Shown here piece after piece: positions 17,399 through 26,705 of a DNA stretch of 64,000 nucleotides. The first letter of the stretch is position 1. The number at the start of each line of letters is the position of its first letter. The DNA is from an uncultured Flavobacteriaceae bacterium (GTDB lineage: Bacteria > Bacteroidota > Bacteroidia > Flavobacteriales > Flavobacteriaceae), in contig CANLUS010000001.1 in assembly GCA_947494325.1 (NCBI GenBank), positions 806,001 through 870,000 on the forward strand, read 5' to 3'. A program made the position numbers and the translations under genes. Below the pieces are notes generated by a model. It searched no databases, was not told the DNA's origin, and was given only the letters and a program-made list of their open reading frames with translations.

Positions 17399-18337
17399 TT
17401 AGTTGGCTACTATTTTTTCGTTGAGCCAATTCAAGACGTCTTGTTCTACTTCTTCTTTATTTACTTCGTTTAACATTTCGTGACGACCACCTTTATAAAG
17501 TTTAAAGGTTAGGTCATTGATACCTGCTTTTTTATACTGTTTTACAACTCGCTTAATTCCTTTTCCCATTTCACCAACAGGATCCTTATCGCCGGAAAAA
17601 ATAAATATAGGCAACTTCTTAGGAGTAGCATTAAAGGTAGCTTGCTTGTTTATTTCTTTACTTCCCTTGAGGATATCTAAAAATATACTTAGTGAGAAGT
17701 CTTCAATTCTATAAGGATCCGCATCAAAAAGATCTACTTGATGCGTATCACTGCTAATCCAATCTACCTTCGTTCTATTCGGCTTAAACTTTTTATTAAA
17801 TTCAGAAAAGAAAACAGACTTTAGTAGATCATTGCTTTTAGTTCTACCCCTAAAAGTACTAATGACTTTGGCACTAAATAAGCCAATTTCACCAAGTCCT
17901 TTCAAAAAGCCACCAGTACCTGATAAAATTAAAGCTTGTAGATCTTCTCCATATTGAATAACGTATTTTCTGCTTAATAGTGCGCCCATACTATGTCCAA
18001 ATAAGATAATTTTTCTTTTAGGATGCTCTTTTAGGATGAGTAATGTTAACTGACGCATATCTTCGATCGCGTCATCAAAATAATTTTCACCGTCATATAC
18101 CCCCATTAAGGCTTTTGATCTTGCCGATCGTCCATGTACTCTATGGTCATTTGCGTAAACATCATACCCTTGTTTTTGTAACAAGCTTGCAATTGGTTGA
18201 TATCTTCCTGCATGTTCACCAACGCCATGAGAGATTTGTACAATTCCTTTTAAGGAAACATTTGCTTCATGCGTCCATTTATAGTAAAAAATAGCGTCGC
18301 CATTGCTGGTTGAAAAGGTGTTCGTTGTACAGTCCAT
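17399..18337 (-). CDS. Monoacylglycerol lipase-like alpha/beta-hydrolase
   Basis: 312 residues. Matches the Hydrolase_4 / monoglyceride lipase group: GIVQISHGVGEHAGRY (oxyanion region), VYANDHRVHGRS, the elbow GHSMGALLSRKYV with the nucleophile Ser, IFSGDKDPVGEMG with the acid, and YKGGRHEMLNEVN with the His. Family knowledge: these hydrolyse monoacylglycerols or lysophospholipids. Cytoplasmic by sequence. It starts 2 bp after the WS/DGAT stop and ends 7 bp before the next hydrolase gene, so all three are one unit. Likely role: mobilising acyl chains from stored lipid. Confidence 0.82.
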   Translation of the reverse strand: MDCTTNTFSTSNGDAIFYYKWTHEANVSLKGIVQISHGVGEHAGRYQPIASLLQKQGYDVYANDHRVHGRSARSKALMGVYDGENYFDDAIEDMRQLTLLILKEHPKRKIILFGHSMGALLSRKYVIQYGEDLQALILSGTGGFLKGLGEIGLFSAKVISTFRGRTKSNDLLKSVFFSEFNKKFKPNRTKVDWISSDTHQVDLFDADPYRIEDFSLSIFLDILKGSKEINKQATFNATPKKLPIFIFSGDKDPVGEMGKGIKRVVKQYKKAGINDLTFKLYKGGRHEMLNEVNKEEVEQDVLNWLNEKIVAN

Positions 18338-18339
18338 GG

Positions 18340-20160
18340 TTATCTTGCTAAAAATTGAGACATGAATTCCATGAATTTAGATTCGTAGGAGTTTTCACCA
18401 TGAAACTTAATGCGTTCTTGGATTTTTAACTCTTTCAATAGAAGTTTTTTGTCATACAATTGCTTCAAATACAGATCTTCGATTTCAACGGTAATATGTG
18501 ATTTCGATCCCTTTCGCTTTCTTACAATGGCTTCTTTTGTTGTAAAATCGATTAGCCAATTAGCTTGTTTAGTATCAAGTTTAACATTGAGTTGATAAAT
18601 ACCTTTGTATTTTTTATGTATTGTGGGATTCTTTTTAAGGTACCTTTTTATGGCGCCGAAGACGGAATCGCTCTCAAATTTTGACACAGTACTCGGTGTT
18701 TTTTTCGCTGCTTTTTTCTTAATGATTTTTTCTAATTCATTAGCAGACTCTCTAATATAACGTGAGAATTTATCTGCGTCTGGCATTGTGTTCGCATCTG
18801 AGGTAGTTGTAATTGTTACCTGACCATTATAGCTAAATGCGGCAATGATTAACCCAAAATTGTCTAAAACAGGGGTGAGTCCAAAAACCGAAACAATTTT
18901 ATGTCCTTTTAAATATAAAAGGCCACGAGGTCCAGGTACGTTGGTAATGGTGACATTAAATGGAGGTCTATGCAATTCTTTTATGTTGTATTTACTATAT
19001 AGACCTGCGGCAAGATTTGCTAAGCCAAAGGGAACAGAATCGGCCATTTTGGCTAAGGTTTTAGCTCCCATCGCTTTATGTCTAGTTTTTCCTTGAATTG
19101 TTTGTTCCTGAATATATTCAAGACGCGCAATAGGATCTTCAATATGAGTGGCAATACGCACCAACATATTGGAGATCTGATTATTTAATTCATCTTTACT
19201 ACTTTCTGTTCTGATCGAAATAGGCACATTGGCTACTAGGGGTTGAGAAGGTAATTTTTCTCGTTCTTGCAAATATCTTCGTATTGCACCCGCACATATT
19301 GCCAATATAATATCATTGATACTTACGCCCATTATTTTTCTTAAAGCATTGATTCGGTCAAAAGATAAAATAGCCGTTCCCCAGGTTCTTTTCGGAGATA
19401 CTGAACCATTAAAGATAGTCTTAGGTACAGGAAAAGAGGGTTTGTTAAAATCCTTTTTCCCATTCAACGTATTGTTAGCTCTACCCTTCAGCATAGAAAG
19501 TATGGTTTCTCCTACTGTGACTGGAATTTTTAAGGGGTTTTTCAAAAATTTATAAGAGCTTTTGAGTAAAAGGCTTAACTCATCCGGTAACGGATCTGGT
19601 TCGTAAGGTTTAGGAGGTTTAATCTTTTCTTCATTATCAAACAAAACACCCATAATACCAACTCCAGAACTTCCATCAATCATGACATGATGTACTTTGG
19701 TTACAATGGCTACTGATCCTTTAGGTATCTGTGAAATTTCATCTAAACCTTCAATAAAGCTGATGGACCATAATGGTCTACGTAAATCTAAAGAACCGCT
19801 AAAAATTGAAGAAGTTTGCTCTCGTAATGTTTTCCAGTTCGCTGGGTCTGGAAGTTTAATTCTATTGATGTGGAGATCTAAATCAAAATTAGGATCATCG
19901 ACCCAATATGGATAATCTAAATCAAAAGGAACGTTCATTAATCGCTGTCGAAACTTCGGAATTAAATGAAGTTTAGAAGCAATAATATCTTTAAAATCTT
20001 GATATTTTAGTGAATCTTCAACAATAATTAGAGACCCTACATGCATAGGACTTGAAGGAGATTCGGCATATAAAAATGTGGCATCAAAACCTGAAATCTG
20101 TTTTGCTGAAGTTTCAAGGGCGTCTTGAACAATATCTTTAATAAGCGTTTTTTTCGCCAT
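18340..20160 (-). CDS. WS/DGAT acyltransferase with C-terminal SCP2-like domain
   Basis: 606 residues, about 140 longer than usual WS/DGAT enzymes. Residues 20-475 are the acyltransferase: SPMHVGSLII near the N-terminus, RPLWSISFIEGL, catalytic HHVMIDG (157-163, the HHxxxDG motif), VSINDIILAICAGAIRRYL and FNVTITNVPGP. Residues 476-500 form a Lys-rich linker. Residues about 505-604 resemble the SCP2 sterol/lipid-carrier fold (YQLNVKLDTKQANWLIDF, then HITVEIEDLYLKQLY and KIQERIKFHG). The enzyme uses acyl-CoA to esterify diacylglycerol or fatty alcohol. No fatty-alcohol-forming gene is nearby, so triacylglycerol is the likelier product. First gene of the operon. Confidence 0.87.
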   Translation of the reverse strand: MAKKTLIKDIVQDALETSAKQISGFDATFLYAESPSSPMHVGSLIIVEDSLKYQDFKDIIASKLHLIPKFRQRLMNVPFDLDYPYWVDDPNFDLDLHINRIKLPDPANWKTLREQTSSIFSGSLDLRRPLWSISFIEGLDEISQIPKGSVAIVTKVHHVMIDGSSGVGIMGVLFDNEEKIKPPKPYEPDPLPDELSLLLKSSYKFLKNPLKIPVTVGETILSMLKGRANNTLNGKKDFNKPSFPVPKTIFNGSVSPKRTWGTAILSFDRINALRKIMGVSINDIILAICAGAIRRYLQEREKLPSQPLVANVPISIRTESSKDELNNQISNMLVRIATHIEDPIARLEYIQEQTIQGKTRHKAMGAKTLAKMADSVPFGLANLAAGLYSKYNIKELHRPPFNVTITNVPGPRGLLYLKGHKIVSVFGLTPVLDNFGLIIAAFSYNGQVTITTTSDANTMPDADKFSRYIRESANELEKIIKKKAAKKTPSTVSKFESDSVFGAIKRYLKKNPTIHKKYKGIYQLNVKLDTKQANWLIDFTTKEAIVRKRKGSKSHITVEIEDLYLKQLYDKKLLLKELKIQERIKFHGENSYESKFMEFMSQFLAR

Positions 20161-20194
20161 GTATCTTACTGAAATTGAATGATCATAATACTTT

Positions 20195-20222
20195 TAAAAA
20201 TAGAAGCATCAAGTCTTTGCAA
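20195..20222 (-). promoter_or_regulatory. Candidate promoter of the lipid-island operon
   Basis: Minus strand: TTG at 20220-20222, 17 bp, then TATTTTTA at 20195-20202, 35 bp before the WS/DGAT ATG. No TGTAACT repeats are present, so it would not share the phasin-like genes' control. The remaining 220 bp to the divergent regulator gene hold nothing recognisable. Confidence 0.4.
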
Positions 20223-20443
20223 GATAGATAATTTTTAGAAATTAATAATTCGGGAGTATAAGTGAGTTTTTTGATTAGATATTTTAGGCAAAATTTAGAA
20301 TGTTTAATGGGATATGAAAAAGTCATTCGTTAAATAAAATTTAGTTCATTTTTAAGCGTAAAAATATCTTTAAAAAACTATACAAAATATAAAGCTTTCA
20401 TTAAATAAGCAGTTTAATCTAATACAAATATGTATATTTAGAC

Positions 20444-23308
20444 ATGATTTCTGAATTTAATAACTATACATTAATGTTGTATACCTTTAATGAGGCATAT
20501 AAACGTATTTTTTGTCTTTTGACAATACTTGTTCTTATTCAAAACGGATTTGGACAAGAGTTACCACCAATTCAAAATTTTTCTTCAAAAGATTATGAAG
20601 GCGAGAATCAAAATTGGGCAATTTCACAAAGCTCAGAAAAATTAATATACGTTGCCAACAACCGAGGATTACTTGAGTATAATGGTGCAGAATGGAAACT
20701 ATACGCATTACCTAATGAATCTATTGTTCGATCTGTTCATGTAGTTAACAACCGTATATATACGGGTAGTTTTATGGAATTTGGTTATTGGGAAAAGAAT
20801 GACTTGGGTATACTAGAGTTCAATTCAATATCTCAAGAAATGAATGTTGAAATGATTGAAGATGAAGAGTTTTGGCATATTTTGAATACAGATGACGGCG
20901 TTGTGTTTCAATCATTAAATAGAATATATATTTATGATGAAACAAGTGAAACCGTTAGTACGATAAATTCGTCCACAACGATTACAAATATTTTTAAAGT
21001 CAACGAACTTATTTATTTCCAACGTATAGGTATTGGGATATTTAAAATTGAAAATGGTAGAGCGGTTTTAGTGTTCAACGATAAAATTATTAGAGACGCA
21101 GATGTCATAAATATTTTTCAGGAAGGAGAAGAATTACTTTTGTTAACACGCGACAATGGTTTTTATAAGTCTGAAAATGGAGAATTGTTAAAGTGGGATA
21201 TTGAGTCTAAAGAAGTATTATCAAAGGTTAGTGTGTATAATGGAATTCGATTAAATGATAGTAGTTATGCACTTGGAACAATTTCGGATGGACTTATCCA
21301 GTTGGATTCATATGGAGCGCTTATGTACCATATAGATCAGAATAAGGGTATATCAAATAATACGGTATTGGCGGTTTTTGAGGATATGGATGACAATATT
21401 TGGTTCGGTCTAGATAATGGAATAAGTTATATGAATAGGAAGTCCCCTTTCAAAGAATATAATGATTATAAAGGAATTTTAGGGAGTGTATATACATCTG
21501 TCATTGTTAACAATACTTTATACTTAGGGACCAATCAAGGATTGTTTTATAAGGAATTAGAAGCAGATACAGAATTTAAATTTGTTAACGGCACTCAAGG
21601 TCAAGTGTGGTTTTTGGAGAAGATCAATCAAACCCTATTTTGTGGACATAATCTAGGAACATTTATTATTGATGGAAATCAGGCAACAAAAATATTTGGT
21701 ACGAAAGGAACCTGGAATATCGATATACTTGATGGTAAGCCCAATTTATTACTTCAAGGAAATTATGACGGCTTATATATTCTCGAAAAATCCAATGATA
21801 CCTGGAAATTACGGAATAAAATAAGGGGGTTTAATAATTCGTCAAGATATTTTGAAGCTTTTGAAAATGAAATTTTCGTGAATCATGAGTATAAAGGGGT
21901 TTTTAAAATAGATATTGATGAAAGTTTTAAAAGAGCGATAAATGTTTCCATTGACACTTTACTGAAAGGTTCTAATTCTGGGATAGTAAAATACAATAGT
22001 GAGTTGTTATATGCCTATCAAAAAGGAATTTATAAGTACCAACCTGCGCAGAAAAAATTTGTAAAAGATACAATCTTAAGTAAGGTATATTCTCCTAATG
22101 ACTATATTTCTGGTAAATTAATTGTAGATGACAATAATGTGTTATGGGTGTTTACAAATACCAATGTTGGCTATATCTCCGCCGGCGGTTTAAGAAGTGC
22201 TCCAAAAATTAATAACATTCCGTTAAAAAAAGAAATTAGACGAGGTGTTATTGGGTATGAAAATATTTTAAACCTCCAAGAAAAACAAAAGAATACCTAT
22301 TTGATGGGTACTACGAGAGGGTATATCACAGCGAATTTAAATGCCCTGAACGTAGAGAATTTTCAAGTGCACATAGATGGTGTCATAAAGGGCAGTAACA
22401 AAAAAGATAGTGAGGCGAAAATGAGACTCGATAAGAATTTGAACGGAGATTTTAAAAGTGATGAGAATGATTTAGAATTTTCATATTACACGCCAGAATT
22501 CAAGAAATTTTTGAGTCCAAATTATCAATATCAATTATTAGGTATTTATGATGAATGGAGTTCTTGGACGGAAAGCTCAACCACAGCTTTTGAAAATCTT
22601 CCCTTCGGAAAATATACGTTTAGAGTAAGGGCAAAAATTGGCGACACGTTTTCAAATAATATTGCCACCTATTCTTTTACCATCGCTAAACCTTGGTATA
22701 TTTCAAATTTAATGATCGGGATGTACATTTTAGGGGTGTTGCTTTTCTCTTTGTTTATGCATACTATATACAAAAGGTACTACAGTAAACAACGACACAA
22801 ACTTATTGAAACGAATAAAAGAGAATTGGAGTTAGCTCAACTTCAAAATGAAAAGGAAATAATTAGAATTAAAAACGAACAATTAGAAGTTGATGTTAAA
22901 AATAAAAGTAAAGAATTGGCCGCTTCAACAATGAGTATTATTAAAAAAAATGAGTTGTTGACCACAATTAAAGGGGAACTTTACCATCTAAGTGACAACG
23001 ATTCAGTAAAACCGGTTATAAATATTATCGATAAAAATTTAAGACAAAATGACGATTGGGAATTCTTTCAAGAAGCTTTTAATAATGCCGATAGTGGATT
23101 TCTTAAGAAAGTAAAAACCTTACACCCATCGCTCTCTCCAAATGACCTTAAATTATGTGCATATTTAAGGTTGAATTTATCCTCTAAAGAGATTGCTCCC
23201 CTCCTTAATATTTCATCGAGAAGTGTAGAAATAAAAAGATATAGATTACGAAAAAAACTAAATTTACTTAACAAAGAGAATCTTGTAAACTATATTCTAG
23301 AGCTTTAA
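20444..23308 (+). CDS. Membrane-spanning regulator: Reg_prop propeller, Y_Y_Y domain, LuxR-type HTH
   Basis: 954 residues (an ATG at 20474 is an alternative start). An N-terminal signal segment is followed by a periplasmic region to about residue 745 with two-component-regulator propeller repeats (NRGLLEYNGAEWKLY, DNIWFGLDNGISYM) and a triple-tyrosine-type domain near 640-745. One membrane helix lies at about 754-777, then a coiled coil, then a C-terminal LuxR-like HTH (LSSKEIAPLLNISSRSVEIKRYRLRKKL region, about 895-954). There is no histidine kinase or receiver domain, so sensing and DNA binding are in one chain, as in SusR. It sits directly upstream of the glucan operons and is their likely regulator. 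Confidence 0.85.
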   Translation: MISEFNNYTLMLYTFNEAYKRIFCLLTILVLIQNGFGQELPPIQNFSSKDYEGENQNWAISQSSEKLIYVANNRGLLEYNGAEWKLYALPNESIVRSVHVVNNRIYTGSFMEFGYWEKNDLGILEFNSISQEMNVEMIEDEEFWHILNTDDGVVFQSLNRIYIYDETSETVSTINSSTTITNIFKVNELIYFQRIGIGIFKIENGRAVLVFNDKIIRDADVINIFQEGEELLLLTRDNGFYKSENGELLKWDIESKEVLSKVSVYNGIRLNDSSYALGTISDGLIQLDSYGALMYHIDQNKGISNNTVLAVFEDMDDNIWFGLDNGISYMNRKSPFKEYNDYKGILGSVYTSVIVNNTLYLGTNQGLFYKELEADTEFKFVNGTQGQVWFLEKINQTLFCGHNLGTFIIDGNQATKIFGTKGTWNIDILDGKPNLLLQGNYDGLYILEKSNDTWKLRNKIRGFNNSSRYFEAFENEIFVNHEYKGVFKIDIDESFKRAINVSIDTLLKGSNSGIVKYNSELLYAYQKGIYKYQPAQKKFVKDTILSKVYSPNDYISGKLIVDDNNVLWVFTNTNVGYISAGGLRSAPKINNIPLKKEIRRGVIGYENILNLQEKQKNTYLMGTTRGYITANLNALNVENFQVHIDGVIKGSNKKDSEAKMRLDKNLNGDFKSDENDLEFSYYTPEFKKFLSPNYQYQLLGIYDEWSSWTESSTTAFENLPFGKYTFRVRAKIGDTFSNNIATYSFTIAKPWYISNLMIGMYILGVLLFSLFMHTIYKRYYSKQRHKLIETNKRELELAQLQNEKEIIRIKNEQLEVDVKNKSKELAASTMSIIKKNELLTTIKGELYHLSDNDSVKPVINIIDKNLRQNDDWEFFQEAFNNADSGFLKKVKTLHPSLSPNDLKLCAYLRLNLSSKEIAPLLNISSRSVEIKRYRLRKKLNLLNKENLVNYILEL

Positions 23309-23402
23309 TACTTAACATAGCCTCTTTCCACCACAACATTACCTATACAAGTCCTGTTTTAATTCTTTGTTAAAGTTTTTTGCAGCAACATTAAACAGTG
23401 AG

Positions 23403-23419
23403 TATTTTATAGTAAAATA
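23403..23419 (+). promoter_or_regulatory. Palindrome upstream of glucan operon 1
   Basis: TATTTTATAGTAAAATA: perfect 7-bp arms with a 3-bp centre, in the 225-bp gap before the barrel-glycosidase gene. It is a possible operator for the adjacent regulator. It is AT-rich, so chance is not excluded. Confidence 0.3.
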
Positions 23420-23533
23420 GCTATAATAATGCAAAAATACAGATGTTTTTTTAACATGTATACTTTTTGTTTAGGTGTTTTTTATGGATTTCATAATTTT
23501 CGATACTAAGTTTAGTGTCTCAAATAGAAGCAC

Positions 23534-26500
23534 ATGAATACAATAAAAAACAATCTTCTAGTATTAGCACTTTTAGTATCGGTTATAAGCACCTTCGCTC
23601 AAGTCGAAAAAGTGACTGTAGTAAATAATGATCAAGGATCAAAGTTAATGGTAAATGGGAAAGAATTTATCATTAATGGAATGAACTGGGATTATATACC
23701 AATCGGGACCAATACGGTAAATGCTAATTTTTGGAAGAAATCAGATGCCGTAATAAAGGCAGGATTAGACGGTGAGATGGGACTATTAAAAAATATGGGT
23801 GTGAATGCTATCCGCCAGTATACAGGAGTTCCAGCGAAATGGATTAAATATATATATGAAAACTATGGTATTTATACCATGCTAAACGATTCTTTCGGGC
23901 GTTACGGACTTACATTAGACGGTGTTTGGACACCAGTAACCGATTATGCCGATCCGAAGACACAGAAATTCCTCCTTAGTGAAGTAGAAAAACTAGCAAA
24001 AGAATATAAAAATACGCCTGGTCTGTTATTATACCTTTTAGGTAATGAGAACAATTATGGACTTTTTTGGGCAGGAGCCGAAACAGAAGATTTTCCTGAT
24101 GATGAAGGAGAGAAACAATTTATAGGAGAAAAAAGAGGACGCCCAATGTATAAACTCATGAACGAGGCAGCCAAAATAATTAAAGCTGCAGATATGTCTC
24201 ATCCTGTTGCTATCTGTAATGGAGATGTGTTGTTCATAGATATTGTAGCCGAAGAATGTAAAGATGTAGACATCTATGGAACAAACACCTATAGAGGAGC
24301 TTCGTTTGGAGACATGTTTCAAGTTGTTAAAAATAAATTGAATAAACCCTTAATGTTTACCGAGTTTGGAGCCGATGCCTTTAGTGCAACAAAAAATGCT
24401 GAGGATCAAGAGTCTCAAGCGTATTATATGGTAGAAAACTGGAAAGAGATTTATGAAAATGCTGCTGGTGTTGGTAAAGTAGGTAATTCTATCGGAGGTT
24501 TTACTTTTCAATTTAGTGATGGCTGGTGGAAGTTCGGTTTTGACGATAGAAAAAATGCAGATCAACACGATAACAATGCCTCATGGTCAAATGGAGGTTA
24601 TGCGCGAGATTTAGAGGGTAAGGAAAATAATATGAATGAGGAGTGGTTTGGTATTTGCGCCAAAGGGCCAACGGATGCTCGGGGTCTCTATGAGTTATAC
24701 CCGAGAGCTGCCTATTATGCCTTAAAAGAAGCTCATAAATTTAATCCGTACAATGAGAACACCAACTTAGAATCTGTTGAAAATCACTTTGACGATATCC
24801 AATTAATGGAAGCTGTACTAAAAGCTCGAGGTGACAAAGCAGCTTTGGAAGCGAAAGATGGTGGAAAAATAAAAATTAGTCAACTAAGAGCTGAATTTAC
24901 AACTTTTAATACAGGGGGTAATTTACTTACTACGCCAAGTACAGCAGATCCAGATAATATTACTTTTCCAAATGAAACAGGATTTGATCATATGCAATCG
25001 TATTATGTAGGTGTAGAGGGTAGGCCTTCGCCAAATATGCGTGCTAACGTAAACTTCAATATTCTGGGTAATGTAGCGGCAAATCCTATCAATGAAATTT
25101 TCTATGAAAATAGAGGGAGATCAATTTCAATAAATACCAACAACGGAGAAGTAACTTTAGGGGACGCCAATAGAGTACAAGTATATAATGCCGAGTTCGA
25201 ATGGAAAACGAAAGACGCAGACGTCAAAGGATTCTATAGAGTAGGTCACAACCATTGGGGATACGAAGGTGATTTCTTTGGATTATATCCTGAAGCGAAC
25301 TATGGCCCAAATTTAGATATCTATAATGGTGAAATATTAGGGTTAGAAATAGATGGTAAAAGATCCTTTAAGGGATTAAAAGCAGCGTTTGGCCCTCAAC
25401 TTTGGTGGGGAGCAAATCCTGCATTCTTAGTGAAGTATAGTAAAACAATAAAACATATTGATATTACTGGTATTTTTCATGAAGATATTGATCAACAAGG
25501 AGCTGCAGTTACTTCTATTGCTATACCAGTACCGAAAACACGTCGAGCAACTTTATATGCCAAGAGAAAATTTGGACACTTTGGTTTAGAAGTAGGAGGT
25601 ATCTGGGGCGGACAACCCTTAAACGGAAGAGAGTTTCAATTCGTACAAGGTGAACCTGGAAACTATGTTGTATTTAACGATAAAATAAATTCGGATGATA
25701 ATTGGGGAGCAAAAGCTAAAATAACATATGAAGGAGGTAAATTTAATTGGTACGCCTTAGGGGCAACTGCAGGGTTAGTTGCAAACGGTGGTGCTGATCA
25801 AACAAGAACTTTTACCGGTTGGAAATTGAAAGATAACGGTAGCGGAAACCAAAATAGTTTCCTTACAGGATTTACCTATACTGTTGGTGATCTTCAAATA
25901 GCGCCAAACTTTTTATGGCAAGAGCCTCTAGTAGATGCTATACCAAATGATGTAGGTGGGGCTGGCAGACTTCGAAACATTCAAGATGATCCATTTGCCG
26001 TCAGATCAAATAGAAAAACAACGGCTGGTGAGTTATTGTTAACATATGACCCGACACCTGGCTCATGGTTTTACGAATGGGACAACGACCGTGCAGAAGA
26101 TGCTAAGTTTGCCTTCAACCTTGGTTTTGTGTATCGTCATTTACCTACTACTATGGATGCTGCCATTGGTTTCTTCGCAGGTTCTCGTATAGGGGCACCT
26201 TTCGCAAACTCAGTGCCTGCACAAGATCTGTGGGAAGGAAGTTCACGAATAGTCTCTAAAATAAATCCTGATCTAGCTTTAATCGCTAATCTATATGTCG
26301 GTAACGGACAATCAAATGGTAGTGACGACAGAGTTATTAATAGAGCTGGAGGTGATTTGAGATTAATCTATAAAAAATGGAAAGTTGAATCTGCAATAAA
26401 AATAAATGATTGGGGACCATATGATTATCACCGTGATTTTAACTTAACATACCCTGTTCAGTTTATGTTAGATATCTCCACTTCACTAGGAAAGCCAGAT

Positions 26501-26695
26501 TGGTTTATCCTACCAGATACGAAGATAGGTATTCGCGGTACTTGGCGTTCATTGAATGAATTTTCACCTCGTTTCCTTCCAAATCAAGTAAATCCTGATG
26601 CCTTTCCGCCAATACCTGCGGTAAGTCCAGTTGGTTTTGATAATGGTCAAGAGTGGGAAATTAGAACATACGTACATATTAACATTGGAAAATAA
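23534..26695 (+). CDS. Clan GH-A glycosidase fused to predicted outer-membrane beta-barrel
   Basis: 1053 residues with a Sec signal peptide (cleavage near Ala22-Gln23). Residues about 28-410 form a TIM-barrel glycosidase of the GH2/GH5/GH72-like type: start VNGKEFIINGMNWDY, acid/base Glu172 in LLGNENNYG, nucleophile Glu277 in LMFTEFGADAF, 105 residues apart as expected. From about 440 to the end the sequence alternates polar and hydrophobic residues in many beta-strands separated by Gly/Asp/Asn turns (for example FLTGFTYTVGDLQIAPNFLW, KFAFNLGFVYRHL, DLRLIYKKWKVESAIKI), as in outer-membrane barrels. It ends INIGK without a terminal aromatic, which is atypical. No SusC/SusD pair is present, so it may serve both cleavage and passage of glucan fragments; that is inference. 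Confidence 0.75.
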   Translation: MNTIKNNLLVLALLVSVISTFAQVEKVTVVNNDQGSKLMVNGKEFIINGMNWDYIPIGTNTVNANFWKKSDAVIKAGLDGEMGLLKNMGVNAIRQYTGVPAKWIKYIYENYGIYTMLNDSFGRYGLTLDGVWTPVTDYADPKTQKFLLSEVEKLAKEYKNTPGLLLYLLGNENNYGLFWAGAETEDFPDDEGEKQFIGEKRGRPMYKLMNEAAKIIKAADMSHPVAICNGDVLFIDIVAEECKDVDIYGTNTYRGASFGDMFQVVKNKLNKPLMFTEFGADAFSATKNAEDQESQAYYMVENWKEIYENAAGVGKVGNSIGGFTFQFSDGWWKFGFDDRKNADQHDNNASWSNGGYARDLEGKENNMNEEWFGICAKGPTDARGLYELYPRAAYYALKEAHKFNPYNENTNLESVENHFDDIQLMEAVLKARGDKAALEAKDGGKIKISQLRAEFTTFNTGGNLLTTPSTADPDNITFPNETGFDHMQSYYVGVEGRPSPNMRANVNFNILGNVAANPINEIFYENRGRSISINTNNGEVTLGDANRVQVYNAEFEWKTKDADVKGFYRVGHNHWGYEGDFFGLYPEANYGPNLDIYNGEILGLEIDGKRSFKGLKAAFGPQLWWGANPAFLVKYSKTIKHIDITGIFHEDIDQQGAAVTSIAIPVPKTRRATLYAKRKFGHFGLEVGGIWGGQPLNGREFQFVQGEPGNYVVFNDKINSDDNWGAKAKITYEGGKFNWYALGATAGLVANGGADQTRTFTGWKLKDNGSGNQNSFLTGFTYTVGDLQIAPNFLWQEPLVDAIPNDVGGAGRLRNIQDDPFAVRSNRKTTAGELLLTYDPTPGSWFYEWDNDRAEDAKFAFNLGFVYRHLPTTMDAAIGFFAGSRIGAPFANSVPAQDLWEGSSRIVSKINPDLALIANLYVGNGQSNGSDDRVINRAGGDLRLIYKKWKVESAIKINDWGPYDYHRDFNLTYPVQFMLDISTSLGKPDWFILPDTKIGIRGTWRSLNEFSPRFLPNQVNPDAFPPIPAVSPVGFDNGQEWEIRTYVHINIGK

Positions 26696-26705
26696 TACGA
26701 TCAAG

